Source: Nocardia camponoti (GTDB taxonomy: Bacteria > Actinomycetota > Actinomycetes > Mycobacteriales > Mycobacteriaceae). Taken from it: a stretch of DNA of 64,000 nucleotides. Within the stretch, counting starts at the first letter, position 1. Each line of letters begins with the position of its first letter. The notes under the pieces were generated by a model. That model was not told the DNA's origin and searched no databases. It saw only the letters and a list, made by a program, of their open reading frames with translations. This document shows, in pieces, positions 47,187-61,400 of this stretch. Made by a program: the position numbers and the translations under genes. The stretch lies in the NCBI RefSeq assembly GCF_014646135.1, contig NZ_BMMW01000002.1:620001-684000 (forward strand), given 5' to 3'.

Positions 47187-47678
47187 ATGGTGAAAACGCT
47201 GATCATGATGCGGCACGGCAAATCGGCATATCCCGACAACGTCGCTGACCACGCGCGTCCGCTCGCGCCGCGCGGCGAACGCGAAGCCACGCTGGCAGGC
47301 GACTGGTTGCGCGCGACCCAGCCACCCATCGACGCGGTCTATTGCTCGACCGCGCGTCGCACTCGCGACACCCTCGCGGCCACCGGCATCACCGCGCCGA
47401 CGGTGTTCACCGACGATATTTACGACGCGGACGCGCCCGCGCTCATCGAACTCATCACCCTGACCGACGAAGCTGTCTCAACTTTGCTGATGGTCGGGCA
47501 CGTACCCGGAATACCTTGGACCGCATACGATCTCGCGGCTAATCACGATTCCGAAGCGGCCATCGAGTTGTCGCGTAAGTTCCCGACATCGGCGCTTGCG
47601 GTGCTGACCTTCGGCGGGGAATGGGCACAGCTACGCCAGGGCGTGGGCGAGCTGACCCACTTCCACGTGCCGCGCTGA
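47187..47678 (+). CDS. Histidine phosphatase family protein (SixA-like)
   Basis: 163 residues. The catalytic RHGKS motif is at about 9-13, with CSTARRTRDT and the second His in LMVGHVPGI. SixA-like proteins remove phosphate from phosphohistidine or small phosphoesters. ATG 47187 fits the family; the upstream frame to 47145 is ignored. Confidence 0.88.
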   Translation: MVKTLIMMRHGKSAYPDNVADHARPLAPRGEREATLAGDWLRATQPPIDAVYCSTARRTRDTLAATGITAPTVFTDDIYDADAPALIELITLTDEAVSTLLMVGHVPGIPWTAYDLAANHDSEAAIELSRKFPTSALAVLTFGGEWAQLRQGVGELTHFHVPR

Positions 47679-47697
47679 GCGTCAGCCCGTTGAACCG

Positions 47698-47901
47698 TCA
47701 GCGGAGGAACTTGCCGCCAACAACAACGCCGACGCCAAGCAGCACGAGTAGCAAAAACGCAACCCAACCATTGGTGAGCAGCCACACCACGCCGAGCACG
47801 AGCACAACCGGTGCGACCGCGATGGCGGTGATCACCGGACTTTCCTTGACCGTCTCCCAGGCAGAACGTGCCCGCATGCGGTCGATCTCCTTACCAGCCA
47901 T
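47698..47901 (-). CDS. Small two-helix membrane protein
   Basis: 67 residues from ATG 47901. A charged N-terminus (MAGKEIDRMRARSAWETVKES) is followed by two adjacent membrane helices (VITAIAVAPVVLVLGVVWLL and AFLLLVLLGVGVVVGG). No family recognised; conserved-looking but unknown. Confidence 0.62.
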   Translation of the reverse strand: MAGKEIDRMRARSAWETVKESPVITAIAVAPVVLVLGVVWLLTNGWVAFLLLVLLGVGVVVGGKFLR

Positions 47902-47951
47902 GTGATCCAGCCTACGGAAAGTCACTGACATTCGGAGCGGTTCTCGGCTTG

Positions 47952-47969
47952 CTTGGAGTGCACTCCAGG
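47952..47969. promoter_or_regulatory. MerR-type operator
   Basis: cttggagtgcactccagg, with a perfect 12-bp core ggagtgcactcc, 18 bp upstream of the merR start. This is the usual MerR dyad, placed in a promoter spacer. Confidence 0.75.
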
Positions 47970-47986
47970 TGATTACCGTTTTAGTC

Positions 47987-48436
47987 ATGGACCCCGACGT
48001 GATCGCGCCAGCAACTACCGAATGGGAGCGCCCCCGCTACTCCATCGGTGAAGTCGCCGACCGAGTTGGCATGAGTCGCGACACCCTGCGCTGGTACGAG
48101 CGCATCGGGCTGATGAATTACATCGGCCGCGACCACACCGGCAACCGCCGATTTTCCGATCGAGACCTCGAATGGCTCGCACTGATCGGGCGGCTGCGAC
48201 TCACCGGCATGCCGGTCGCCGACATGATCCGCTACGCCGAACTCGTGCGCGGCGGGCCAGCGACGTTCCCCGCACGCCTCGACATGTTCCGTCAGACGCG
48301 CGCCGAGGTCCTGGAGAAAATCGCCGAACTGCATCAGACCGTTGCCGTTCTCGACTACAAGATCGCCACCTACGAAGGGCGAACCGACGTCGCGAAACCG
48401 GCAACACTTACCGCCTACACCGAAGGAATTGTGTAA
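47987..48436 (+). CDS. MerR-family regulator
   Basis: 149 residues from ATG 47987. Winged helix YSIGEVADRVGMSRDTLRWYERIGLMNYIGRDHTGNRRFSDRDLEWLALIGRLRLTGM, then a dimer coiled coil with no metal-binding Cys. This is the AdhR-like subgroup that usually controls an adjoining oxidoreductase in response to electrophiles. Its TAA overlaps the ATG of the next gene (TAATG). Confidence 0.9.
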   Translation: MDPDVIAPATTEWERPRYSIGEVADRVGMSRDTLRWYERIGLMNYIGRDHTGNRRFSDRDLEWLALIGRLRLTGMPVADMIRYAELVRGGPATFPARLDMFRQTRAEVLEKIAELHQTVAVLDYKIATYEGRTDVAKPATLTAYTEGIV

Positions 48437-49425
48437 TGCGCACTACGAAAATCGGCTCGCTTACCGTCGGCACCCAGGGCCTCGGCTGCATGGGCATTAG
48501 CGAGTTCTATGGCGACTCTGACCTGGCGGAATCGCGCGCGACGCTCGATCACGCGCTCGACGCTGGCGTCACGATGTTCGACACCGCTGACATGTACGGC
48601 GACGGGCACAACGAAGAGTTTCTCGCTGATTTTGTGCGGGCCAATAGGGAGAAGGTGGTTATCGCGACGAAGTTCGGCATTGTGCGCAAGGCCGACGACC
48701 CGACTTATCGCGGCTTCGATAACTCCGCTTCCTACATTCGCTCTGCCGTAGATGCGAGTTTGCGCAGGCTCGGTATCGACACGATCGACCTGTACTACAT
48801 GCACCGACGCGACGTGCGCGTGCCGATCGAAGAGACCGTCGCGGCGATGGCGTCGCTTGTCGAAGCGGGCAAGGTGCGCGAGCTTGGGCTGTCGGAGGTA
48901 ACCGGCGACGAGTTGCGCGCCGCTCATGCGGTCGCGCCGATCGCGGCGGTGCAGTCGGAGTGGTCGCTGTTCTCGCGCGACGTTGAGCGCACCGCGGTGC
49001 CTGCCGCCGCAGAACTGGGCGTCGCGTTCGTGCCGTACTCGCCGCTGGGTCGCGGGTTTTTGACCGGCTCGTTTACCGCGGACAACCTGGCCAGCAACGA
49101 CTTCCGTCGGCATCAGCCGCGCTTCTCCGGGTCGAACGCTGAGCACAACGCCGCATTGCTGGCCCCGATCGCGGCCATTGCCGAGACACGCGGGATTAGC
49201 AAGGCGCAAGTCGCGTTGGCGTGGGTGCACGCGCGGGCTGAGGTACACGGGCTTTCGGTTGTGCCGATCCCCGGCACGCGCAAGCGCAGCCGACTCGATG
49301 AGAACGTGGCAGCGGCATCGGTGGTGTTGAGCGCCGAAGAGCTGGCGTTGCTCGAACCGATCGCCGAGCAGGTCGCGGGAACGCGCTACCCGGATATGTC
49401 GTTCAGTTCGGCCGGCCGCGAATAG
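48436..49425 (+). CDS. Aldo/keto reductase
   Basis: 329 residues. TIM-barrel NADPH oxidoreductase: the catalytic Asp and Tyr in FDTADMYGDGHNEEFL, Lys in VVIATKFG, His in LYYMHRRD, and the NADPH site VPIPGTRKRSRLDEN. Co-transcribed with merR, so probably induced by reactive carbonyl compounds. Confidence 0.93.
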   Translation: MRTTKIGSLTVGTQGLGCMGISEFYGDSDLAESRATLDHALDAGVTMFDTADMYGDGHNEEFLADFVRANREKVVIATKFGIVRKADDPTYRGFDNSASYIRSAVDASLRRLGIDTIDLYYMHRRDVRVPIEETVAAMASLVEAGKVRELGLSEVTGDELRAAHAVAPIAAVQSEWSLFSRDVERTAVPAAAELGVAFVPYSPLGRGFLTGSFTADNLASNDFRRHQPRFSGSNAEHNAALLAPIAAIAETRGISKAQVALAWVHARAEVHGLSVVPIPGTRKRSRLDENVAAASVVLSAEELALLEPIAEQVAGTRYPDMSFSSAGRE

Positions 49426-49450
49426 CGCGCCTGGGACTAGCATCGGGGTC

Positions 49451-50353
49451 GTGAAGCTTTATCCCGAACGCGAGGTACCGCTCGGCGGGGTGCGTGGCGT
49501 TTACGTTGAACGCACCCTGCCGCAAATGGGACTTCCGACGGTTGGCGCGTGGTGTTTTCTCGACCGATTTGGCTCGGTGGCGGACGCGCCAGGTGCCAGC
49601 CACGACATTGACCCGCACCCGCACATCGGATTGCAAACCGTCACTTGGCCTTTCGATGGTCGAATTCGGCATCGCGATTCTGTTGGTTCTGATGTGGAAA
49701 TCGCGCCCGGTCAGCTGAATTTGATGACGGCGGGGCGCGGGATCGCGCATTCGGAATATCGCGTGCCGGGCGCGGCGAGTGGGAATGGCTTGCAATTGTG
49801 GATCGCGCTGCCGTCGTCGGCGCGCGACCAGGTGCCGCACTTTGAACAGCATCGGGACCTTCCGGTTTTCGAATTGCCGGGGTTGCGGGCGACGGTGTTG
49901 ATGGGCTCACTTGGACCCGTCACGTCGCCCGCCGCCGCGTACACGCCGCTAGTTGGTGCCGATGTGGTGGTGGAACCCGGTGCGGCCGTTGATATTCCGC
50001 TGCGGTCCGACTTCGAATACGCGGTTCTTGTTATTGACGGCACTGTTGTTGTGGACGGATTGCCGGTACGTCCCGGTCCACTGCTGTATCTCGAACCGGG
50101 CCGCACATCGCTTCCGGTATCCACCACTGGCGGTACACATTTCGTACTAATTGGCGGCGAGCCATTCGAGGAGGAAATGGTGATGTGGTGGAACTTCGTC
50201 GCGCGAAGTCACGAGGAGATTCTCGCGGCGCGGTTAGCGTGGGAGGCCCACGATATTGACCGATTTCCCGATATCGCGGGGCACACGGTCGACCAGCGAA
50301 TTCCCGCGCCACCTATTCCGCCATTGCGGATGAAACCGCGCAAACGGGGTTAA
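49451..50353 (+). CDS. Pirin family protein
   Basis: 300 residues, GTG start. Bicupin with iron ligands in PHPHIGLQTVTW and HSEYRV. Bacterial pirins are quercetinase-like or regulatory; the role here is unknown. The stop overlaps that of the AHSA1 gene (TTAA). Confidence 0.9.
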   Translation: MKLYPEREVPLGGVRGVYVERTLPQMGLPTVGAWCFLDRFGSVADAPGASHDIDPHPHIGLQTVTWPFDGRIRHRDSVGSDVEIAPGQLNLMTAGRGIAHSEYRVPGAASGNGLQLWIALPSSARDQVPHFEQHRDLPVFELPGLRATVLMGSLGPVTSPAAAYTPLVGADVVVEPGAAVDIPLRSDFEYAVLVIDGTVVVDGLPVRPGPLLYLEPGRTSLPVSTTGGTHFVLIGGEPFEEEMVMWWNFVARSHEEILAARLAWEAHDIDRFPDIAGHTVDQRIPAPPIPPLRMKPRKRG

Positions 50354-50829
50354 TTCTTTTCCGCCAGAATGCCGTCAAGCACGCGGTAGCCCTCACTGAG
50401 GCCAGTCGCCATACCCGCGTCAACCATCGCCTTGCAGTCTTCTGGCGTATGGAAACTGGTGTCGGTAAGGACGCGGGTTCGGCCGTCGCCCAGGTCGACG
50501 AATGTTGTTGTGTCAACGGAAACATGGCCTGGTGCGCCGTCGTATTCGAAGGTCTGCACGATGCGCTTTTCGGGCGTGATTTCGGCGAAGCGGCCCTCGA
50601 ATCCCCATGCCTCGTCGCCAACGCGTTCAACGAAACGCCAGTGGCCACCTTTACGGAATTCCCAACGCTCAACGTCGAGAGTGTGGCCACGGCCCCACCA
50701 CCGCGACAGCTTCTCAATGCGACTGAACGCGTCCCAGACTTTGGCGACGGGCGCGTCGAAATCGCGTTCCATGTGGATCTCGCGGTCAGAAACGGGGGTG
50801 ACCACAACGTCGGTGGTTGCTGTACTCAT
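50350..50829 (-). CDS. SRPBCC/AHSA1-type ligand-binding protein
   Basis: 159 residues with the START-like signature: REIHMERDFDAPVAKVWDAFSRIEKLSRWWG, GGHWRFVE and GMATGLSEGYRVLDGIL. Paired with an ArsR-type regulator (4-bp ATGA overlap), a common two-gene unit of unknown substrate. Confidence 0.9.
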   Translation of the reverse strand: MSTATTDVVVTPVSDREIHMERDFDAPVAKVWDAFSRIEKLSRWWGRGHTLDVERWEFRKGGHWRFVERVGDEAWGFEGRFAEITPEKRIVQTFEYDGAPGHVSVDTTTFVDLGDGRTRVLTDTSFHTPEDCKAMVDAGMATGLSEGYRVLDGILAEKN

Positions 50830-51158
50830 TGCTCTGGCTCCGTTCGTTCGAGGAATTCTCCGAGACGGTCCATCCGCGCTTCAAGCATGCGCCGGTAGCT
50901 CTGCATCCACGCCACCTCCCGATCGAAAACGTCGCCATTGATGCGACATTCGCGCACCCGCCCGCGTTTCTCGGTGACGACCATGCCCGCGGCTTCGAGG
51001 ATGCCTATGTGTTTTTTGATGCCGGTGAGCGTCATCTCAAACCTTTCAGCAAGCGCGCTGATACTGGCAGGCCCACGTCCGAGGTGCTCGAGGATGTCGC
51101 GCCGAGTGCGATCCGCGAGCGCTCCAAAGGAGGCGTCTAGGAAGTCATACTGAACCAT
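50826..51158 (-). CDS. ArsR-family regulator
   Basis: 110 residues, winged helix: FGALADRTRRDILEHLGRGPASISALAERFEMTLTGIKKHIGILEAAGMVVTEKRGRVREC. No metal-binding ELCV-type motif is seen, so it is probably not a metal sensor. It heads the unit with the AHSA1 protein. Confidence 0.9.
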   Translation of the reverse strand: MVQYDFLDASFGALADRTRRDILEHLGRGPASISALAERFEMTLTGIKKHIGILEAAGMVVTEKRGRVRECRINGDVFDREVAWMQSYRRMLEARMDRLGEFLERTEPEQ

Positions 51159-51206
51159 CTAGTTCAGTATTGCGCGTTCGTCGGGCCTGATCAAGGGGCT
51201 AGCGAA

Positions 51207-51737
51207 CTACTTTTGCCTCGCCCGATACGCCGCGACAGCGTTGCGGTTGCCGCAAGCTGTGCTGCAGTAGCGGCGCGAGCGGTTGCGGGACAGGTCTAAG
51301 ACGATGCCGTCGCACGTGTCGTCGGCGCAGGTCGCGATGCGGGTGAGGTCGTTGGCGCGGATCACGTCAATCATCGCCATCGCCGTTTCCACCGCGATGC
51401 GGACCGGGAGCGGGGCGTCGGCGGCGACCGCGTGGACGTGATAGTCGACGTCGCCGTGGCGGGTGAGTTGCGGGAGAGCGCGGTTGATCGCCAGCGTCTG
51501 GTTCACCAGCTCGACCGCGCGGTCGCGGTCGGCGGTGAGCAACTCGCGCAGCGCTGGGCGCAGGGCGCGGACGGCGTCGAGTTCGCGCCGGTCACCGCCA
51601 TGCGCGCCGGTGTAGTCGTGCCTGCGGAAGAACTCGGCGAGCTGCGCGGGCTCGGTGAGCGTATCCGGCGATTCGGCGGAATTGACCAACTCAACGGCGG
51701 CAAGCAGTGCTGCTTCGGTGTCATGAGCGAAAACCAC
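51207..51737 (-). CDS. CGNR zinc-finger protein
   Basis: 176 residues. N-terminal ABATE domain and a C-terminal CGNR finger (CADDTCDGIVLDLSRNRSRRYCSTACGNRNAVAAYRAR) that presumably binds DNA. Likely a regulator of the divergent EamA transporter gene, whose start is 38 bp away. Confidence 0.88.
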   Translation of the reverse strand: MVFAHDTEAALLAAVELVNSAESPDTLTEPAQLAEFFRRHDYTGAHGGDRRELDAVRALRPALRELLTADRDRAVELVNQTLAINRALPQLTRHGDVDYHVHAVAADAPLPVRIAVETAMAMIDVIRANDLTRIATCADDTCDGIVLDLSRNRSRRYCSTACGNRNAVAAYRARQK

Positions 51738-51775
51738 ATTGACACCTTACCTGGTAGCGCTTACCGTCATTACTC

Positions 51776-52759
51776 ATGGATACGTTGACTCATGACGCTA
51801 CGAGTGGACGGGTGCGGGTCGGGGTTGGGCTCGCGCTCATTTCCGCCGGGTCGTTCGGGATGTCGGGGGCGCTCGCGAGTGGGTTGATGGACGCGGGGTG
51901 GAGTGCGGCCGCCGTGGTTGTGGTTCGCGTGTTGCTCGCGGGGATAGTGTTGTTGCCCTTCGCAATTCGACAGCTCGACAGGCGCTGGGAACTGTTGCGC
52001 GCGAATGCCTCGCTTGTCGTCGCCTACGGATTGATTGCCGTCGCGGGGACACAGCTCGCCTATTTCAACGCGGTCGCGAACATGCAGGTTGGCGCGGCGT
52101 TGCTCATCGAATACACCGCGCCCATCGCCGTCGTTGGGTGGTTGTGGGTGCGGCATCGGCAGCGGCCAGGGGCGGCGACCGTCGCGGGGGCCGTGCTTGG
52201 CGTTGTCGGGTTGTTGCTTGTGCTCGACGTGGGCGCTGGGATGTCGGCGAGCGCGGTTGGCGTTGGGTGGGGGCTGCTCGCAATGCTCGGAGCGGCAACG
52301 TATTTCGTGCTGTCAGCGCATCCGACGACACTCCCGGCCACCGTGCTCGCCGCAGGCGGCTTGCTGGTCGGCGGGGTCACGCTGCTCATCGCTGGGCTAG
52401 TTGGGATTGTCCCGCTTCAAGCAACCACGACAACCGTGGTGTTCGAGTCATTCGAAACACCGTGGTGGGCACCGGTTTTGACGATCGGCATCGTGACCGC
52501 CGCCATCGCCTACTCAACCGGCATCGCAGCAACACGCCTACTCGGCTCGCGCCTCGCGGCGTTCATCGCACTCACGGAAGTGCTTGCGGCGCTTGGGTTC
52601 GCCTGGATTTTGCTCGGTGAAGCACCCGGACTCATCCAGCTGCTAGGCGGCGTGCTGATCCTCGCGGGCGTGATCGCGGTGCGACTGGGCGAGCCGAGCG
52701 AACCGGTCGCGATTGCCGTTCCGCTGGCCGCCGGACAGCCCGTTGACCGGGCTGACTAG
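51776..52759 (+). CDS. EamA/DMT-family transporter
   Basis: 327 residues, ten predicted membrane helices in two EamA halves (GVGLALISAGSFGMSGALASGLMDAG and LLAMLGAATYFVLSAHP). These proteins export amino acids or other small metabolites. ATG 51776. Confidence 0.9.
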   Translation: MDTLTHDATSGRVRVGVGLALISAGSFGMSGALASGLMDAGWSAAAVVVVRVLLAGIVLLPFAIRQLDRRWELLRANASLVVAYGLIAVAGTQLAYFNAVANMQVGAALLIEYTAPIAVVGWLWVRHRQRPGAATVAGAVLGVVGLLLVLDVGAGMSASAVGVGWGLLAMLGAATYFVLSAHPTTLPATVLAAGGLLVGGVTLLIAGLVGIVPLQATTTTVVFESFETPWWAPVLTIGIVTAAIAYSTGIAATRLLGSRLAAFIALTEVLAALGFAWILLGEAPGLIQLLGGVLILAGVIAVRLGEPSEPVAIAVPLAAGQPVDRAD

Positions 52760-52850
52760 GTAATTTCCCACCCTAGCCCCGTGTCGGTGGCATCCGATAC
52801 CGTGGAGTTCCGATTGGGAATGGCTACGTGGTGGCTAGGTGGTGGTTGCG

Positions 52851-53648
52851 ATGTTTGATCCGATGGGTGAGGTCGATCGGGTGCTCGCGGCCCAGGTCGG
52901 GTGGACGTGGCTCGACGACCATCTGCTCTACGCCTGCGGCGTGCGTGCCGCGCTGCGCGACGGCGGCACCCAAGCGCTGCGCCCTGTCGCCACCGCCATT
53001 CGCACGTCACCCAGCGAGGTGTGCGTTGGCGAAGCGCCGGGCGCGTGGGCGGTGTTTCGCCGACCGAGTCCGCAACCAGTCGCGCCCGCGCCGGTCGCGC
53101 CGCCCGTGATGCCGATCGCCATCAACACCGCATCGGCCGCCGTTTACGCCTCGCGTGGGCGGTATTCGGCTCGTCGCGCGCAGACCATGCAAGCCACGGC
53201 CGCCTACCACCAGCAGCGCCGCGCCGAACTCACCGCGGTCCGCCTCACCTGGGCGGCGGCTCAAGCGGCGCACTACGCGAGCGCGGCAGCGGCGGCGGAA
53301 CAGCGCAGGTCGATGGACGCGCGCTGGATTCCCGAGCCCGCTGGCAGCGTCACTGTGACGACAGACCGCTTCCACCTGTCGAACTCACACCGCTCCTCCC
53401 CCATCCCCTTGGCCGACGTCGAACGCGTGGAACTCACCCGCCCCGACCGCCTACGCTGCGACTTCACCGACGCGGCGGGCACGCTGCACCACCTGGAAAT
53501 CGCGAGCCCACTAGCGGCAACGATGTTCCTGGTCGCCGCCCACGCCCACTTCCCCCACCACCCCCAACTCCTGTCGGGCGTATGGCTCCCCGCAGGCTTC
53601 GAAGACCGCTGCGCGGTAGTAGGCAAACCCTGCCCCCGAGTGCGCTAG
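52851..53648 (+). CDS. Hypothetical protein
   Basis: 265 residues from ATG 52851. N-terminus MFDPMGEVDRVLAAQVGWTWLDDHLLYACGVRAALRDG, a proline-rich linker (QPVAPAPVAPPVMP), an Ala/Arg-rich helix and a C-terminal PH-like segment (VTVTTDRFHLSNSHRSSPIPLADVERVELTRPDRLRCDFTD). No family recognised; probably cytosolic. Confidence 0.6.
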   Translation: MFDPMGEVDRVLAAQVGWTWLDDHLLYACGVRAALRDGGTQALRPVATAIRTSPSEVCVGEAPGAWAVFRRPSPQPVAPAPVAPPVMPIAINTASAAVYASRGRYSARRAQTMQATAAYHQQRRAELTAVRLTWAAAQAAHYASAAAAAEQRRSMDARWIPEPAGSVTVTTDRFHLSNSHRSSPIPLADVERVELTRPDRLRCDFTDAAGTLHHLEIASPLAATMFLVAAHAHFPHHPQLLSGVWLPAGFEDRCAVVGKPCPRVR

Positions 53649-53699
53649 TCCTCAAGCCCGCTGGCGCCCCAACTCGGGGCTAGCGCGACGATCAAACCT

Positions 53700-54107
53700 C
53701 TAAGGGATGACGTTGATGTAGTCCAGGCCCGCCGTGCGGACTGCCCGAAAGTGCTGATCAGCCGTGGCGATATCCGACACATGCAAGCGCTCGGCGACTG
53801 CGATAACAGACGCATCCGCAGCACCGAGTGGGAAACTCGCGAACTGCTTCATCAGCTCAATGATGCGTGTCGCGTCATCCGGGTGGAACTCTTCCCGGAA
53901 CACCCCGTCGCGTACCGCCTCCATAAACTGGATCTCCGCCTGTGCGCCCGCATATTTCTGCAGAAGATACGTGACCTCAGCTACGACATAAGGCGTTACC
54001 ACGAAGTCATCGGTGCGGGCCGACAGAAGTGCCTGCATCTCGCTATGACGCTTGTCCTTGCGATTCATGACCGCCACAAGCACATTGGCGTCCACGATGA
54101 GCGTCAC
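53700..54107 (-). CDS. vapC: PIN-domain ribonuclease toxin (VapC family)
   Basis: 135 residues with the acidic active-site residues of the PIN fold: D in MTLIVDANVLVAV, E in VVAEVTYLLQ, D in LGAADASVIAVAE, and D in IATADQHF. It should cut RNA when free of its antitoxin. Overlaps the antitoxin gene by ATGA. Confidence 0.88.
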   Translation of the reverse strand: MTLIVDANVLVAVMNRKDKRHSEMQALLSARTDDFVVTPYVVAEVTYLLQKYAGAQAEIQFMEAVRDGVFREEFHPDDATRIIELMKQFASFPLGAADASVIAVAERLHVSDIATADQHFRAVRTAGLDYINVIP

Positions 54108-54304
54108 CGCGCATCGAAGAGGTCGTCATCCATTCGCTCACTTAGATCTTCAGGACCATCGAACATCGGCAACGCAGCTAGCCGATCCGTGGAAGGCTCT
54201 TTCACTAACCGCAGCAATGCCGCGCGCGCGGCGGGTGCCGACTCAGGCCGAAGCTGCTCCACCAGTCGGTGCAGCTCGGGGTAGTGGTCGTATGCCGCTG
54301 TCAT
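54104..54304 (-). CDS. vapB: VapB-type antitoxin
   Basis: 66 residues from ATG 54304: a helical N-terminus (YPELHRLVEQLRPESAPAARAALLRLV) and an acidic tail (MFDGPEDLSERMDDDLFDAR) that would wrap the toxin. No clear DNA-binding domain is seen. Confidence 0.75.
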   Translation of the reverse strand: MTAAYDHYPELHRLVEQLRPESAPAARAALLRLVKEPSTDRLAALPMFDGPEDLSERMDDDLFDAR

Positions 54305-54335
54305 AGCACCAACGATACCGAACCCACAAACGACA

Positions 54336-54370
54336 AACGCCCCGCTCTTCGGATGCAAGAGCGGGGCGTT
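54336..54370 (-). terminator. Rho-independent terminator of rpoC
   Basis: Perfect 14-bp stem aacgccccgctctt with a 7-nt loop, followed on the minus strand by TGTCGTTTG, 12 bp after the rpoC stop. Confidence 0.9.
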
Positions 54371-54382
54371 CGCACGACCTAG

Positions 54383-58336
<3,954 letters not shown>

Positions 58337-58455
58337 GTAACTTCCTTTCCCCTATTCGGGTCGTCATTCATAAGATTCTCACCGAGCAACACGTGCTCGG
58401 GGCCCGGCGTCGGGTCGGTGCTCACATCCCTGCGCGCACCGACCCGGTTGCCTAA

Positions 58456-61400
58456 CTAGTTCGCCAGATCGTCGACGGTTGCCGCTTCGTTCCTGGACAA
58501 GTTGATGCCCAGGTTCGCCGCGGCGCGCTCCAGATCCTCATCATCGCCATCACGCATCTCGATCGCGGCGCCGTCCGAAGACAGCACTTCCACGTTGAGG
58601 CACAGCGACTGAAGTTCCTTCAGGAGCACCTTGAACGACTCCGGAATGCCCGGCTCCGGAATGTTCTCGCCCTTGACGATGGCCTCGTAAACCTTCACGC
58701 GACCGACAACGTCGTCGGACTTGATGGTCAGGAGTTCCTGCAGCGTGTACGCCGCGCCGTAGGCCTGCATGGCCCAGCACTCCATTTCGCCGAAACGCTG
58801 ACCACCGAACTGCGCCTTACCACCCAGCGGCTGCTGCGTGATCATCGAGTACGGGCCGGTCGAACGGGCGTGGATCTTGTCGTCGACCAGGTGGTGCAGC
58901 TTCAGGATGTACATGTAACCGACCGCGACCGGGTACGGGAACGGTTCACCCGAACGACCGTCGAACAGCGTGGCCTTGCCGTTCTCGTTGACCATGCGCT
59001 CACCGTCACGGTTCGGCAGGGTCGAGCCGAGCAGACCGGTGAGCTCGTTGTCCTTGGCACCATCGAACACCGGGGTGGCGATGTTGCTGTCGGCAGGAGC
59101 GCCAAGCATTTCCTCGGGCAGCGACGCGGCCCATTCGGGACGCGAGCCGTCTTCGCCGATCGGCACTTCCCAACCGGCCTTACCAATCCAACCCAGGTGG
59201 GTTTCCAGGATCTGGCCGATGTTCATACGACGCGGAACACCGTGGGTGTTCAGGATGATGTCGACGGGGGTGCCGTCAGGCATGAACGGCATGTCCTCAA
59301 CGGGGAGGATCTTGCCGATAACGCCCTTGTTGCCGTGGCGACCGGCGAGCTTGTCGCCGTCCTGGATCTTGCGCTTCTGGGCAACGTAAACACGGACCAG
59401 TTCGTTGACGCCGGGAGGCAGATCGTCGTCGTCTTCACGCGAGAACACGCGAATGCCGATGACCTTGCCCGACTCACCGTGCGGAACCTTCAGCGAGGTG
59501 TCGCGCACTTCGCGCGCCTTCTCACCGAAGATCGCGCGCAGCAGGCGCTCCTCGGGGGTGAGCTCGGTCTCGCCCTTAGGCGTGACCTTGCCGACGAGGA
59601 TGTCGCCGTCGCGGACCTCAGCACCGATACGGATGATGCCGCGCTCGTCGAGGTCAGCGAGGACCTCATCGGAGACGTTGGGGATGTCACGGGTGATTTC
59701 CTCGGCACCAAGCTTGGTGTCGCGGGCATCGATCTCGTGCTCTTCGATGTGAATCGAGGTGAGCACGTCGTCTTCAACGAGGCGCTGCGACAGGATGATC
59801 GCGTCCTCGTAGTTGTGACCTTCCCACGGCATAACCGCGACGAGCAGGTTCTTACCAAGGGCCATCTCACCGTTTTCGGTGCACGGACCGTCGGCCAGAA
59901 CCTGGCCCTTCTCCACGCGCTGACCCTCATCGACGATGGGGCGCTGGTTGGAGCAGGTGCCCTGGTTAGAGCGGTTGAACTTGCGCATCCGGTAGGACTT
60001 GCGGCTGCCGTCGTCGGCCATCACGGTGACGTAATCGGCCGAGACCTCTTCGACAACGCCCGACTTCTCGTTGACGACAACGTCGCCAGCGTCGACAGCG
60101 GCACGCAGTTCCATACCGGTACCCACGATCGGGGACTCGGAACGGATCAGCGGGACAGCCTGACGCTGCATGTTCGCGCCCATGAGGGCACGGTTGGCGT
60201 CGTCGTGCTCAAGGAACGGAATCATGGCCGTCGCGACCGACACCATCTGGCGCGGCGAGATGTCCATGTAATCGACCTGAGCCGGGGTGACGAACTCGAC
60301 CTCTTCGCCCGCACGACGGACGAGGACCTTCTCCTCGATGAAGCGACCCTCGGAGTCGACCGGCGAGTTGGCCTGCGCACGAACGTAACGGTCTTCTTCG
60401 TCAGCGGTGAGGTACTTGACCTCATCAGTGACCTTGCCGTCGACAACCTTGCGGTACGGCGTCTCGATGAAGCCGAACGGGTTGACCCGCGCGTACACCG
60501 AAAGCGAACCGATCAGGCCGATGTTCGGGCCTTCCGGGGTCTCAATCGGGCACATGCGGCCGTAGTGCGACGGGTGAACGTCACGAACCTCAAGGCCAGC
60601 GCGCTCACGGGACAGACCGCCGGGGCCAAGCGCCGAAAGACGACGCTTGTGGGTGAGACCCGAAAGCGGGTTGTTCTGGTCCATGAACTGCGACAGCTGC
60701 GAAGTTCCGAAGAACTCCTTGATCGCGGCGACGACCGGGCGAATGTTGATCAGGGTCTGCGGCGTGATCGCCTCGACGTCCTGAGTGGTCATACGCTCGC
60801 GGACAACGCGCTCCATGCGCGAAAGGCCGACGCGGATCTGGTTCTGGATCAGCTCGCCGACGGTACGAAGACGACGGTTACCGAAGTGGTCGATGTCGTC
60901 GACCTCGACGGGAACCTCTTCGCCGCCAGGCGCGGTCATCGTGCGATCACCCGCGTGCAGACGCACGAGGTATTCGATCGTGTCGACGATGTCTTCCTTG
61001 GTAAGCACCGAGGAAGTGACCGGCTTGTCGAGGTTGATGCCGAGCTTCTTATTGATCTTGTAGCGACCGACTCGCGCCAGGTCGTAGCGCTTCTCCTTGA
61101 AGAACAGGTTCTCCAAGAGGGTCTGCGCCGACTCCTTCGTCGGCGGCTCGCCCGGACGCAGCTTGCGGTAGATATCGAGCAGCGCCTCGTCCTGGCCGGG
61201 AGTGCTGTCCTTCTCCAGGGTCGACATCATGATCTCGGAGAAGCCGAAACGCTCGACAATCTCTTCCGACGTGAGGCCGAGGGCCTTGAGCAGCACGGTG
61301 ACCGGCTGACGACGCTTGCGGTCGATACGGACACCAACGGTGTCGCGCTTATCGACATCGAATTCGAGCCACGCGCCACGCGACGGGATAACTCGAACCG

